Shown here one piece after another: positions 34,748 to 46,249 of a stretch of 64,000 nucleotides of DNA (the stretch's first letter is position 1; every line of letters begins with the position of its first letter). Below the pieces are notes generated by a model. The model was not told the DNA's origin. It ran no database searches and was given only the letters and a program-made list of their open reading frames with translations. The position numbers and the translations under genes were made by a program. The stretch comes from Isoetes taiwanensis (lineage: Eukaryota; Streptophyta; Lycopodiopsida; Isoetales; Isoetaceae): positions 62,001 to 126,000 of the forward strand of contig JAJEKV010000579.1 of NCBI GenBank assembly GCA_021234155.1, written 5' to 3'.

Positions 34748-35772
34748 AATATGTAGCATAATAACGAGGGGGTTACTTTTTAGATTTTTATAAGCTTTTT
34801 CACATGGTTTTTCTATGATTTCGTTGTTGTATTCCGTTGGGTGTACTAAATAGTATTTCTAGAGTGCACCTTTTATGGGCCGTTGATTTTCCCCGTTGGT
34901 TGGAACAATCGAGGGTTGTTGTCTTTTCTGCATGTGTTTGTGCATGAACACTACGCATGTGTATGCATGTGCATGTGCACATGCATGTGCATGTGTGTGC
35001 ATGTGTATTGTGCATGTGCAAGTGCAAGTGCATGTGTGCATGTGTGTGCATGTGTGCATATGCATGTGTACCTACCCTCTTGGATTCTTATTGCGGAGTG
35101 GATTTTACTACCACGAGATGGATTTTTGCTCACACTTACAAAGGTATTTATTTTTAATGTTTCTTGATTAGCATAATGTTTTTTTCGAGGTATTGGTTTC
35201 GATTCTACAATGTAGTGCTGCAAAACCCCTTTTTTGTTTCCTTCCTAAGATTTCTTTATGATTCAAGTTTAGGCCCTCTGTTTGCTTCCAACTCTTGGAT
35301 ATTCCGTCTGCGGATTGTTCATAGCAGCCAACCTTTAGCTTCAATCAACAAGCAGTTCTTATGCACTAGCAACCCGGATTATTCCGCCCTTTTCCATGTC
35401 CGCTTGAGATCAGTCAAATAGTGGCCACAAGAATGCATTTATATTGTAGGTTTGGAACTTTAATCGAACCATAAGGTGAATCATGCATTACCTTTAAGCT
35501 AGAGATGGAGCATTCAAAATCATATGGATTGATAAACAATGGTGTCATTGTGAAAAGAAATAGTTGTAAGCGGAGTAACAATATGTAGCATAATAGGGGT
35601 TTTTTTTGTGTTGCAAATTTTATGACTTTCGGAATAATGGGATCAATGCTCTATCTTTATGGTAACTTTTTACTTATGTTCTATTTGTTTTATTGTCATC
35701 AAATTCAAAAGCTACGGTCATGAAAAGCCTCAAATGAATTCTAGTTTTTACGGTTTGAATTCTAAAATTTAA
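34748..35772 (-). repeat. Arm 2 of the 1.0-kb inverted repeat
   Basis: Reverse complement of 14023-15038, including the microsatellite (34945-35070). It directly abuts the truncated 5' end of the second cyclodeaminase copy. Confidence 0.85.
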
Positions 35773-35778
35773 ATCACG

Positions 35779-36620
35779 GGATCGGTATTCTCTTCCCAAA
35801 GCTGCTGACCTAATGCCATGCTTACGCTCATGCCGGCATGGTGGCATTCAAAAGCAAGCTATATTGGTGTGAAAAATCGCCACAGTTTTCCCGGACAATG
35901 GCCTCCAAGGCCTTCCTTGATGGCGACTTCTTACATACACTTGAGTGCACAAACAAGGCTACCCTTTGCGGTCTTAAATGGCTTGAGCTCACCCTATGGA
36001 GAACGGCATGTGCTTGACTCAGGCTCGCGTCATTTCTAGAAAAATGCCAAAGTCCTAACTATGGTGGGTGCGAGGGGTCCTTGGCTCCCCATCTGGTCGG
36101 GGCTCATGTTTCCATGCTTCCCTCAATTACCCATGTCTTCATTTGGAACAGAACCCATTCGGGGCTCGAGAAATTGGGCGAAATTCTTGGCGAGAGATTT
36201 CAGTTTTCACAGTGGAGGGTTGTGATGATTTAGAGGCTGCAATCGGGTGTGCAGATTTGATCCGTTTCGCTACTCTCTCATGCTCTGCCCTTGTGAAAGG
36301 ATCATGGCTCAAAAAAGGCTCGCATTTGGATCACGGTTGGTTCGTTTAAACCACGTATGATGGAATGTGATGATGCGGCTGTTGTATGTAGCGGGGGTTT
36401 TGTGGATCTGAGTCTTTGCTTTGGATGAATCGTGAGATTGTGGGTGCTGGAAAGGGGTGTTATTGAAGAGAATCATGTTGTGGGCAATGGGAGGATGGTT
36501 CAAGGTAAAGAAGATTGGCAGGTGAGATTAGGATGAAATTACCACATTTAAATCGTAGGTTCGCCCTAGAGGATCTACGTGCTACTCGGTTGGTTTACTG
36601 AGTCGATTTACTTGAAATGA
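35779..36620 (+). pseudogene. 5'-truncated ornithine cyclodeaminase copy
   Basis: Aligns with 11513-12359 from CGGGATC to the TGA stop. The first 40 or so codons are missing. Multiple small indels and substitutions break the frame. Most differences from the intact gene fall on CAG or CTG (for example CCAGC to CCGGC, TTCTGC to TTACGC) or at CG. It keeps GGGG where the first copy has GGG. Some breaks may be basecalling errors, but the truncation is real. Confidence 0.9.
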
Positions 36621-37615
36621 TTTTGAATTAGGTAAACGTTGCCTCAGCCTTTGGGCTTTTTCTTTGTTCCTAAGAATAAATTGCTGTTCTTAATATGATG
36701 CTTTCATCATTGTATCTTTTGTCAAACTTAAGGCTAAGGTGATAAACTTCCCCTTTTTTGTTTGGTATTAGGGTGCAATGGTGCAGGTAAGTTTTGCACT
36801 GTGTATATAGTATGGGAAGTCAGTATGTTTGAGGGGTTTTGAGGGCTTCTTGCCATTTAGATGTTACGTGGGGAAGCGCACATGCATGTATGCGGAAATA
36901 GAATGGACATTCCACGCGTGTGGTGAAATTTTAGCGTGGCAGTGGTTTTTGTGGCCGATGAGCATGGGAAGAGGTAGAGTGGCTTTGTGCTTGTCGAAGA
37001 TGTGCAAGGGAGGAGAGCTTGGAGGTAGGATTTTCGTGCTTGAATTTGGTTGGAATTTCTGTTTGTTCGTTGGAATTTGGTGCAAGCAGTGTGTGTTTAG
37101 GAATTGGCCGTAGTCTCATACCTTAGTTACCGGTTGTGGGGATTAGCGTTGCATGGAAGGCCGTGGTCCATGTATGTAGGTTTAGATCAATTCTCGGAGG
37201 TGGAATTGGGCTACCTTTGAAGTTTTCTCTGGCGGTCTTTGCACTAGGAAGCGTCTTTGTGAAAGTTGTCGAATATATGGATATTAAATAGAGCAGCAAG
37301 GTTGAGAGTGAAGGTGCATAAGTTGACTCTGCCAAGAGTCATTGTAGAAAGGATCGAGTGTTTGCGTCTGAGAGGGCTGGATGGGAGGAAGTTCGCAAAA
37401 GCTTGCTTGATCTGAAGGGGAGGCCACTTTGAGCGGTACATCGGTGAGGTCGCGGAATATGAGAAAGCGAGGTCACAATTGAGGGAGGTGACTTGGGGTG
37501 CTCGAGGCTGCATGCTTTAAGCGTGCTTGTTGGTGGACATGGAAGATATGGCCGATGGGGATAGTCTTGGCCTAGCTCCGGGAGGATGGTGTGATGGAGG
37601 TGGATTGGCCAACAA
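36621..37615 (+). repeat. Duplicated 3' flank of the cyclodeaminase gene
   Basis: Matches 12360-13325 with indels, and similarity ends near 37612. Together with 35779-36620 it makes a duplication unit of about 1.85 kb. Confidence 0.85.
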
Positions 37616-38159
37616 TGCCTTGGGGGTGGTTCTATGAGTGAGGGCTGAGAGGGAAGGAGGCCTGGTGGGGAAGGATCGCCCTTGGTGTATGAAGATCGCG
37701 GAACCATTTGTGTTTTCGGAGCTGTAGCGAGGGAAATCCGGTGTAGAACATGATGGGATTGGAAGGGGAGGGTGCATTTGGTGCAAAAAGCAGTGGTGAG
37801 GAAGGGTGGGCGTGGAAGGGGAGACAAGTTAGGATTTGTGAGCCCATTCATGATCATGACGAAAGAAGATGAGGGAGGGATCACATATGTGAGAAGAGGT
37901 CGAGGTGGGAAGCGGGGCGAGGGAGAGGAAGAAAGCGACCCGGCATGTTTGAAGAGCATGTTGGTATGGACATTGGAGGAGGAGGTGGTGAGGAGGTTGT
38001 TGACATGTCTTGTTTTAGATGTGTCGGTGACCATTGTCTTTAGGGGTGCGGATGATGTGCTTTGCCTTTATATAAGTGTAATACGGTTTATAGAGGAGAA
38101 TTGCAAAAATTTGGTGTTGTGGCTTGCGAAAGGGGCTCCTCCTTAGATCATTTGCGTCA
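37616..38159. other. Unassigned; open frames on both strands
   Basis: A plus frame at 37772-38146 (124 residues, Gly/Arg/Glu-rich then hydrophobic) overlaps a minus frame at 37339-38034 (Ser/Pro-rich). Neither resembles a known family. The minus frame runs into the duplicated flank, where it is not conserved in the other copy. Confidence 0.3.
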
Positions 38160-38880
38160 AAGTACGTCTTTTCGCTCGGGGGATAGGTTAAATGCGTATG
38201 AAACTATTTTTTCCGGGCGGTATAAAGTGCAAAAATATCGTATTTTGGGAAAAATCGTATTTTTTGTATTAATACTTCGCCGGCGGAGGAAAAAAAGTTT
38301 GGCGTAAAGCGAAACCTTCTGTTTAAACTTCGCGAACTTTCTTTCAGCGTAAGCGAAGTCTAAGTTTAAACTTTAGCGAATCCCTCACGGCTTCGGCGTA
38401 AAGCGAAAGCCTTAATGTTAAACTTCAGCGAAACTCTTTTCAGTAAGCGAAATATAAGGTTAAGCTTACTGGCGAAACTTTTTTAGTCAGCGTAAGCATT
38501 CTTTGCGTTTAAACTACGCGAAGGCGGTTCAGCGTAATGGCGAGAAGTTTTAGCTAACGCCGAAGTTTTTCTATATATATATTTTTAGTGTTAAACTGCA
38601 GCGAAGTTATTTGTTTAAACTTCAGCGAAGATGTTTTCGGCGGGGCCAGGCGGTTCATTTAAGCTAACGAAACTATTTCTGGTTCGCGTGGCGAAATCTC
38701 TTGTTTAAACTACGCGAACGGACTTTCGCGTGGCCCGAAAGCAGTTGTTTTAAACTTCTGCGAAAGTTTTCGACCAGGAAATTTTTTAACCCGTTTTTTG
38801 GCGTATTAAGCGTCAAATTTGTGCCGTATCAAGCGAAAAATATGTATTGCGTATAAAATGTATCGGGTATTGAACCTATC
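38160..38880. repeat. Degenerate minisatellite with GTTTAAACTTCAGCGAA core
   Basis: At least eight variants of GTTTAAACTTC(A)GCGAA occur, for example near 38321, 38363, 38418, 38510, 38590, 38620, 38705 and 38747. Most are spaced at about 42-46 bp or multiples. Between them lie CAGCGTAAGCGAA variants. The core contains the palindrome GTTTAAAC. Many differences among units again involve CAG/CG, so true unit similarity may be higher. Confidence 0.8.
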
Positions 38881-40263
38881 CCTGCTTTCGCTTGCATGCT
38901 AAAAGCGCCCACGAGTGTGAGCGTTAGGATCAAAATTTCCTTGGGTGGAGCCCAGCTCACTCGGGGGCAATGATTCTATGTAAAGCTTTGGCGGGGAATT
39001 AGCCTCCTTTGTTTTGAAGGCTTGATTGGCTATTGTTTAAAGACTTGGGTAAATTACATTTCGGGTGCACTTACATAATGTGGACGGTGAGCAAGTGAAG
39101 AGTGGCAAGAGTTATATCGCTATATGGCCTAGGAGATGTGAAGAATTTAGTCTTTGCTTAGGAATATCATGGGGCGAGCCTATCATTGTTGTTATACCAT
39201 AGTGGCAGTTAAATTTGCATCCTTTATCCATACGGTAAAGCGTATATTCTGGTGCTGGCAAGTTTAGGCTTGCTAGTTAGGTGGGTTTTGCCAAATAACT
39301 TCGGCCTATGTGTCTCTGGGCGATGCAAAAGCGACATGGAGGATCATGCTTGCACAGAGATGTGCCTAAAGATGTAAGGATGAGTTTGTTTGGGACCTGC
39401 CGGGCATTGTCCGATAGAGAAGATCGGCAAGAAGGAAAGCGCATGTGGGATAAAGGCAGGAGTGTTTGATGATGGAGAGGAAGAGGAGGATGGGAGCAAT
39501 GATGAGGATGAGTTCATTTACGCGGATATAGTGGAGTGCGGCGCCTTGTGCGAAGATCCCCTGGCGATGATTGTGATTTCATTCCGTTAGACATGCATGA
39601 TTGGGCGTTTGATGTTGTTGAGGTAGTACTTTCTTAGCTACATATTTTTATGCTAATTGCTATGTTATTCTGAATGCATGCAGTCTTTGGGCGTGATGTG
39701 GAGGTCGTTGTGTTGAGCGATAGCTCGAGGAGGAAGGTGTAAGATGGGCCGGTCTAAAGGACGGAGGGGGCTAGATATTTGTTGCCACGCATTTGCAAAG
39801 CGGAAGCGTCAATCAAAGAGGTTTGTGAGGCTGTAGGAAAACTCCGTTTAGCACTTGCCGGAGGTGTTGGATCGCATTCAAGCAAGTCACGGATCTTGTT
39901 CGGGGAGGCAAGGGGTCCAGCTCCATATCTTTGGAAGGTGCCTTGTTGCACCCGCATCTGAATCTTTTCTTGAGGCCTCCCTTTTGAAAAGAGCCGTGGA
40001 TTTGGGCCTTGGCCCGAAGACATGATCCCTCCATTGGATGCTCAAGGAAGAGAAATGGTGGACAGTAGCAAGTTTAGTGGACAAATGGACATCTTTGTAG
40101 ATATGTTAACAAGTGGTGGTTATGTTTTAGTGCGGATATGGGGATCTTTGTACATACATTACATGTTGTGGAGTGGTAGTTCTGCCGTGTGTGTGAACTG
40201 TTATAAACTTCCCCCTTTCTTGTGTTGTTATATTGCCTTGTAAATGTAATTTGAAGTTGACTA
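38881..40263 (+). other. Possible 3' part of an unknown gene
   Basis: A plus frame at 39390-39590 contains an acidic segment followed by DEFIYADIVECGALCEDPLA; a possible intron near 39620-39680 follows. Other plus frames lie at 39779-39961 and 40022-40243. Together they could be the last exons of a transposon-derived gene, but no domain was recognised. Confidence 0.3.
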
Positions 40264-41039
40264 TTAAAATGGGTCTACGTGCAATCCAATGTTGTTAAGT
40301 ACGTCAAAATCCGTACCTTTAAAAAATGTTTTTTAAGATTTTTTGAAGATTTTTAAAATTTTTGGAAAAAATCTTTAAAAACGTATTTCATATAAAATAC
40401 GTTAAAAATCTTTAAAATCCTTAAAAATCTTTAAAAAACCTTAAAAATCTTTAAAAATCCTTAGACTGTGATTTTGTTTATTCAAATATATGATATTCTT
40501 GAATTTATTTATCCTTGTATATGAAATTCTTATATTTCTTAATCTCTACGATAATGTTTTTCTGAACTTTCTTAAGAGTTGCATGGCAAAACAACTATGA
40601 TATCTTTGTACTTGAATTTAATAGTTTCTAGTAGCAGCATAAATTTTTGATTTACTTGTTGACATGCTACATCTTGTAACTTGTAATAAAAGTATGCATT
40701 TTAACCATAGCACATATATCCAATAAAGCAGTGCAAAGAATGTGCAATTTTTTTATTTTTTATTTTGACCATACCAAATCATAAAAATCCTTTAAAAAAC
40801 GGGAGGATTTTTATAAAGTTACTTTAAAAATAAAAAACGGGTTTTTTAACAACATTGGTGCAATCAGAAGTGAGAGTAGATGTGCCTATGGTTGAATTTC
40901 ACCTTGGAAATTGGCACACTTTTTTCCTGCATAAAAAACGTTGGCCTTCGATTTGGCATAATCTGGAGAATATCCTGTAAATCAACGTCCCACACGAAAA
41001 CCCACTTGGTAACCCATAAACCCCGTAAAATATATTAAG
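40264..41039. other. AT-rich DNA with AAAAATCTTTAAAAATCC words
   Basis: Short degenerate repeats at 40320-40460 and 40780-40855 resemble those at 13440-13750. No gene was seen. Confidence 0.5.
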
Positions 41040-41420
41040 AGTGTAATTAAGGGTGATTGTGTACCGATAAATGCTTTTAAGAATTTACAATACTTTGTGG
41101 CAGACGAGACCCCCTTGGATGCTTTCGAATAGACAATATGTAGATCATACGAGTGAAAGTGGTTAAATTATGATTTCTGCTTCTTTTGTTTTCTTCTTCG
41201 TATCAGAAAAAACACATTCCACCTTAAGTAGAATATCTACAAAGCCAATTGAATGCTCATGATTCTACATTTCAGCTTATTGTTCTTTGAAAAAAAAAAA
41301 TCTATGGAAATGGTATTAGTCTTCTTAAGTTTTTGAGCATTGAGAAGTTTATAGTTTTTCGAAGGCGCATTGAGAAGTAATAGTTTTTCAGAAAACATGG
41401 TATCCTTAGGTCAACTAGCG
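41040..41420 (+). repeat. Dispersed repeat, copy of 51320-51690
   Basis: Shares GTACCGATAAATGCTTTTAA and some 350 bp beyond with 51320-51690. A 40-bp segment near 51410 is absent here. Identity is high. Confidence 0.85.
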
Positions 41421-41750
41421 AATGCAAAGGCTTGGGGTAAAGGGTAAGGTAATAAGAACAAAGGAAAATTGACATGCAAGGGAGATGATTCTGAAATTTA
41501 CATATCGTACGGGCGACTTGAATTGAAGTGGCATGACATTTGAATTTTCCGTGTAGCTATGATGGCTAGGATATCGCCAACAAAAGTCAATAAAGATTAC
41601 CTTAATCAAGTGTAAAGTAAATGAGAGAAAGACAAGAGAAATTTCAAAACCATCTCTCATTGTAACAAAGCTCTCTGCAATTGTAACGAAGTATTAGATC
41701 TATATGTCTTCAGTGCGACTCTTTTCTTAAAAACCTAGATCTTGCATCGT

Positions 41751-41840
41751 TCAAATTTATAACTAGAAAACCTTCCAAGTTTACATTAACCTTTATTCAA
41801 ATTTATAACTAGAAAACGACAAGTTTACATTAACCTTTAT
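41751..41840 (+). repeat. Tandem duplication of about 45 bp
   Basis: TCAAATTTATAACTAGAAAA then AAGTTTACATTAACC occurs twice in succession. The rest of 41421-42183 shows nothing recognisable. Confidence 0.8.
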
Positions 41841-42249
41841 TAAGCTTGCCAAAGCATTGAATTCACAAGTGGCATCCCAAAGGATAGTAAATCTTGGTTC
41901 CCAATTCATTTGGAATGTGGTTGTGTGTTCCCAATACTCCCAACCCACGACCCCAGTATGATGAAATGTTGACAACAACACCCAATTTTGGCCTGGTTTT
42001 AGAGAAGGGTACCCAAATTTAATTCGTGGTTGTGAGCGGTAATGGTTAGATGTAGAAAGGTTGGCGCATGTTAGAGCGACTTTGATGCTACGTTTTGTGG
42101 CATCAATGTTTTGCTAATTCGCGGAATGTTCAATCCTCGTGGCATGTCTCTAGTAGTAGAGATTCCAAAAGCTTATAGAGCAACTAGTAATTGTGCCCAG
42201 CGTTGCTGGGCGTAGGTTGAAAGCATGTGAATGTTTTGGGCCACAATAA

Positions 42250-43520
42250 GGAAAACCCTTTCCCTTTCCATTTTGCTCTATCCCGCATTTCACTTTTCCC
42301 CATTTTCTCTATACTTTTCTCTTTTTTCTTTTTCTTTTCTTCTTTTTTTGCATACATGTTTTTTTTTCTCCCCTCCCCTTTCCTTTCCTTTCCCTCTTCT
42401 TTTTTTTCGTTTTCCCTTTTATTGATAGTGTTTTTCCCTTCCCTTTTCCTCCTTTCTCCACGATTTCCCTTGCCTTTTTTCCATGACCCTTTTCCCTTTC
42501 CCTTTCCTTTTCCTTTTCCCTTTTCCCACCCTTTTGCTCTTCCCTTTTTTTTCTTGCCTATTTTCCCTTCCCTTTTCCTCCTTTTTTCACCTTTTCCCTC
42601 TTATTTGTTCACGTGCCCTTTTTCACTCCTTTTTTTACGTCGCTGGGCTATAAGAGATTTGCCCAATTTTCTCTCCCTCTTTCTTCCCCTTTTCTGCTTT
42701 TCTTTTTGCCTTTTCATTTTTCCCTTACCTTTTTTCCCTACCTTTTCTTTCTTTTTGTCCTCTACCTTTTTCCCATTTTTTTTCTTTCTTCCTTTTATTT
42801 TTTATTTTTCTCTTCTTTCCTGTTTTCCTTTTACTTTTATTTTTTTTCCTTTTTTTTCTCTTTTTCATTGTATTTTTTTTTTACCTTCCCCTTTTTTTTT
42901 TTCCTTTTTCTTTTACCTTTTACATTTTCCCTTCTTTCCATTTGTTCTTTTTGCCTTTTTTTTCCCTTTCCTTTTAACTCCTCCTCCTCTCCCCCCTCCC
43001 CCCTACCTTTTTGTTTATTCTTTTTTCCACTTTTCCTTTGTTCCCTTTTTACTTTTTTTTCCTTTTCTCATTTTGGCCTTTGTTGACTTTTTCCTTTTTT
43101 TTCTTTTCCCTTTTTCATTTTCCTTTTTTTCCCCATTGTTTCCTTTTTTTCCCTTTACCCTTTCACATTTTTTTCCTCTTCCTTTTTCACTTCATCGTGT
43201 CCTTTTCACCTTCCCCCGATTTCCCTTTTTGACTGTCGGATTAAGTGAATTTCGGTCATCGGCCCTTTTACCTTCCCTTTTTCTATTTTCTCATTCCTTT
43301 TCACTTTTTCCCTTTCCCTCCTTTTCTCCCTTCCCATTTTTGCATTTTCCTTTTTTTTCTCATTTTTTTTTTAATTTTTTTTATATTTTCCTATTTCTTA
43401 TTTTCCCTTTATCCCCTTTTTTTTGGCATTTTCCCCTTTCCCAGCCCTTTTCCCCTTTCTCTGTTTTCTTCTATCTTTTTCTCTTCCCCTTTAACTTTTC
43501 TCATTCCACCCTTTTGGCTA
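42250..43520 (-). repeat. Polypyrimidine tract of Helitron E (polypurine on its own strand)
   Basis: About 1.3 kb of C/T, mainly CCCTTTTTCC-type words. On the element strand it is A/G, as in Helitron D. Long open frames (Phe/Ser/Leu/Pro) are composition artefacts. Confidence 0.95.
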
Positions 43521-43666
43521 TCAGATTGAGTGAATCGTATTGAAGCAACAGTCAAGATGAATTATTGGCTAAAGACATGCACACATCATCTTCACCGTTG
43601 CTCGATCAAATTCTCGACCATCCGATCTAGGGCAAGATTGAAGACACACGGTATAACATTATAATA

Positions 43667-45733
43667 CTAGGAACGGTGCCCAGCGTTGCTCGGTATAAGC
43701 TCATAACCTATAAATGATACACTACAGTGATGAAAGGGGCAAGCATGAATAACCTAGAAGTACTCCATTGTTAAAGTAGTCGACACCGTTTCTCTTTCCT
43801 TTTCCCATTTGCTATACCCCGCTTTTATACTTTTGCTTTTTCCTTTTCCTCGTACGTGTTTCCTTTCCTTCCTTTCTTTTTTTCCTCTTCTCACTTTCAG
43901 TTTTATTTATAAACTTTTTCCTTCCTCTTTCCCTTCATTTCTCCACCCTTTTCCTCTTTTCCTTTTCACCATGCTTTTTTCCTTTTTCCCCTTCATTTTC
44001 TTTTGACTCTTCCGTTTTCCCATAACCTTTCTACACATTTTTCCTCTTTCCTTTTCTCTTGTCCCCATTTTCCTTTTTTTCCCACCCTTTCTTTCTTTCC
44101 CCTTTTTTTCCCTCTCCTTTTTTCTTTTCCCGTGACCTTTCGTCCTTCCCTTTTCCCATTTCCCTCTTCCCCTTTTTCTCGTGCCCTTTTTTCCAGGTTC
44201 GCTTTCACCCTTTTCATCTGTCCTTTTTTTTTTTCTTTCCCTTTCCCTTTTTCCCTTCCTTTCTTCCCATCCTTTTCTTGTTCCCTTTTTGCCCTTCCCG
44301 GTCCCCATCTTTTCCTTTTTTCTCCTCTCTCAACCCTTTCCCATTCCTCTTCCCCTTTCCCAATGCCCTTTCGCTCCCCTTTTCCATTTTCCTTTCCCTT
44401 TCCCTTTTCCTTTTCTTTTTCCCATGTCATTTTTCCCTTCCCTTTTTCTCTTTCCTCACCGGTTCACACTTCCCCTTTTTTCCTTCCCTTTTTCCATGCT
44501 TTTTTTCACTTCCTTTTCCCCCTCTCTTTACCCTTTCCCGTTCTCTATCCCTATCCTTTGTCTTGATGGACTTGTTTTTCCCTTTCCACATTTTCCAACC
44601 CTTTTCCTCTTCTCCTTTTTGTCGTGCCTTTTTTACCTTTCCTTTCCCCTTCCCCCCTTCAGTTTCTTTTCACTCCCTTCTTTTCCATGCCCTTTCCAAC
44701 ATCTCTCTTTTCCCTCTTTCCTTTTTTCCTCAACCTTTTTCCCCCTTTTCCCCACCCTTTCTCTCTTTCCCCCTTTTTTTTTCTCTTGTCCTTTTTCCAT
44801 GCTTTTTTTCTACTTTCCTTTTCTTCTTTCTTTCCCTTTTTTCCTGTACCCTTTTCCCCTTCCCTTTTCCCTTGTCTCTATTCCCCTTTCCCTCATGCCC
44901 TTTTTCCCATGTTCCCTTTCCACCTTTCTGCCTCCCTTTTTTATTTTCCTTTCTCTTTTCCATTTTCCCATGCTCTCTTTCTATTCCTTCTCCCCACCCT
45001 TTTCTTGTTTCCCTCCCCTTCCTTTTTCCTCCCTTCCCTTCCCTTTCGTCCTCCCTTTTTCCCTCCTTTCTTCTTTTCCATTTTCCTTTCCCTTCTTCCA
45101 TGCCATTTTTCCCTTCTCTTTTCCCTCTTCTCACACTTTTCTCTCTTCCATTTTTTCCACCTTCTTTTTCTTCCTTTTTTCCATGCTTTTTTTCGCTTAT
45201 CCTTTTCCCCTTTCTTCGCCCTTTCCCTCTTTCTCTTTTTTCTGTGCTCTTTCACCCTTCTCTTTTTCATTTTTCCTTTCCCTCTTCCCTTTTTTTGGTG
45301 CCTTTTTTCCCAGGCTCCCTTTCCTTCTTCCTTTTTCTAATTTCATTTCCCTTTTCTCATGTGCTTTTCCCCTTCTCTTTACTCCACCCTTTTTCTGTTA
45401 CCCTTTCTCCCTCCTTTTTTCCTCCTTTTCCCACCCTTTGCTTCTTTTTCCCTTTTTCCCCTCGTTTTCCCCTTCCTTTTTCTTTTTCTTTTCCCGTATC
45501 CCTTTTCCCATGCCATTTTTTCCTTTTTTCTCCCTTTCCTCACCCTTTTCCACTTCCCTTTTTTCCCATGCCTTTTTACCCTTTCACGTTCCCCTCTCCT
45601 CAAGACATCAAAACATAACCAATCATAGTGGTCAAAAGTCGTGCGATAAATCTCTGCCTTTGGATGCAATTAGATGATCTCGGTCATTCAAATTAGGGCT
45701 TGATACAACACGCTAAAACATTATAATATAAGA
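43667..45733 (-). mobile_element. Helitron F, inserted in the 5' end of Helitron E
   Basis: 3' end CTAG at 43667-43670 with a damaged hairpin (GCCCAGC/GTT/GCTCGGT on plus). 5' end AACATTATAATATAAGA at 45717-45733. It inserted between A43666 and the T now at 49319, both belonging to Helitron E. About 2.07 kb, mostly polypyrimidine on plus. Confidence 0.88.
43790..45600 (-). repeat. Polypyrimidine tract of Helitron F
   Basis: About 1.8 kb of C/T with frequent CCCTTTTTCCC and CATGCC words, giving long spurious frames on plus. The element strand is polypurine. Confidence 0.95.
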
Positions 45734-46232
45734 CTAGTAATGATGCCCAGCGTTGCTGGGCATAAGTTGGAAGTATGCAAATCTTTTGACCGCAATGGGA
45801 AATGCGTGCAATAATAATCTAATTTTTGTAACCTATTATTATGATAAAAATATCTAAAGATTTAACAACATCTAAAAGCTTCTTCATGTTAGATAGTTCT
45901 GCATTGGTATCTGTGATGCATCATTAGGGCTTCATCCCATATAATCATGCTAGTCTATATTGTTAACTTTGCCAACTCGGACTGCTTTGGAATATTGCAT
46001 GTTGATGTCTCATCTATGTTTATCGGTATCTTGAACCTTGAATGCGTGAGTGTATGCCGCCCTTTGGTTGAGTGTTGATCGGCTGTGCAAGGTTTTTATA
46101 GGAGTGTGATATTTTGCTCGGGCATCGCTGGAGGTCCTCGAGCTAGAAGTGTGAGGGAGTGTTATTTGTTTTTGCAATGTTCGTGTATATGAGGGTCAAG
46201 TTGACTTCATTGCATTGTCAATGTAAATGTGT

Positions 46233-46249
46233 GCCCGACATTGTCGGGC
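46233..46249 (-). repeat. Hairpin resembling a decayed Helitron 3' end
   Basis: GCCCGAC-ATT-GTCGGGC, preceded by TAAATGTGT, like the terminal spacer of Helitrons E-G, but without CTAG. It lies inside Helitron G and could be a remnant of an older insertion. Confidence 0.45.

Noticed and set aside
37339-38034. 231-residue minus-strand frame
   Set aside because: Ser/Pro/His-rich. It overlaps a plus frame, and the part lying in the duplicated flank is not conserved in frame in the other copy.
42227-45677. Open frames of 438, 519 and 498 residues
   Set aside because: Same cause: polypyrimidine tracts in Helitrons E and F.
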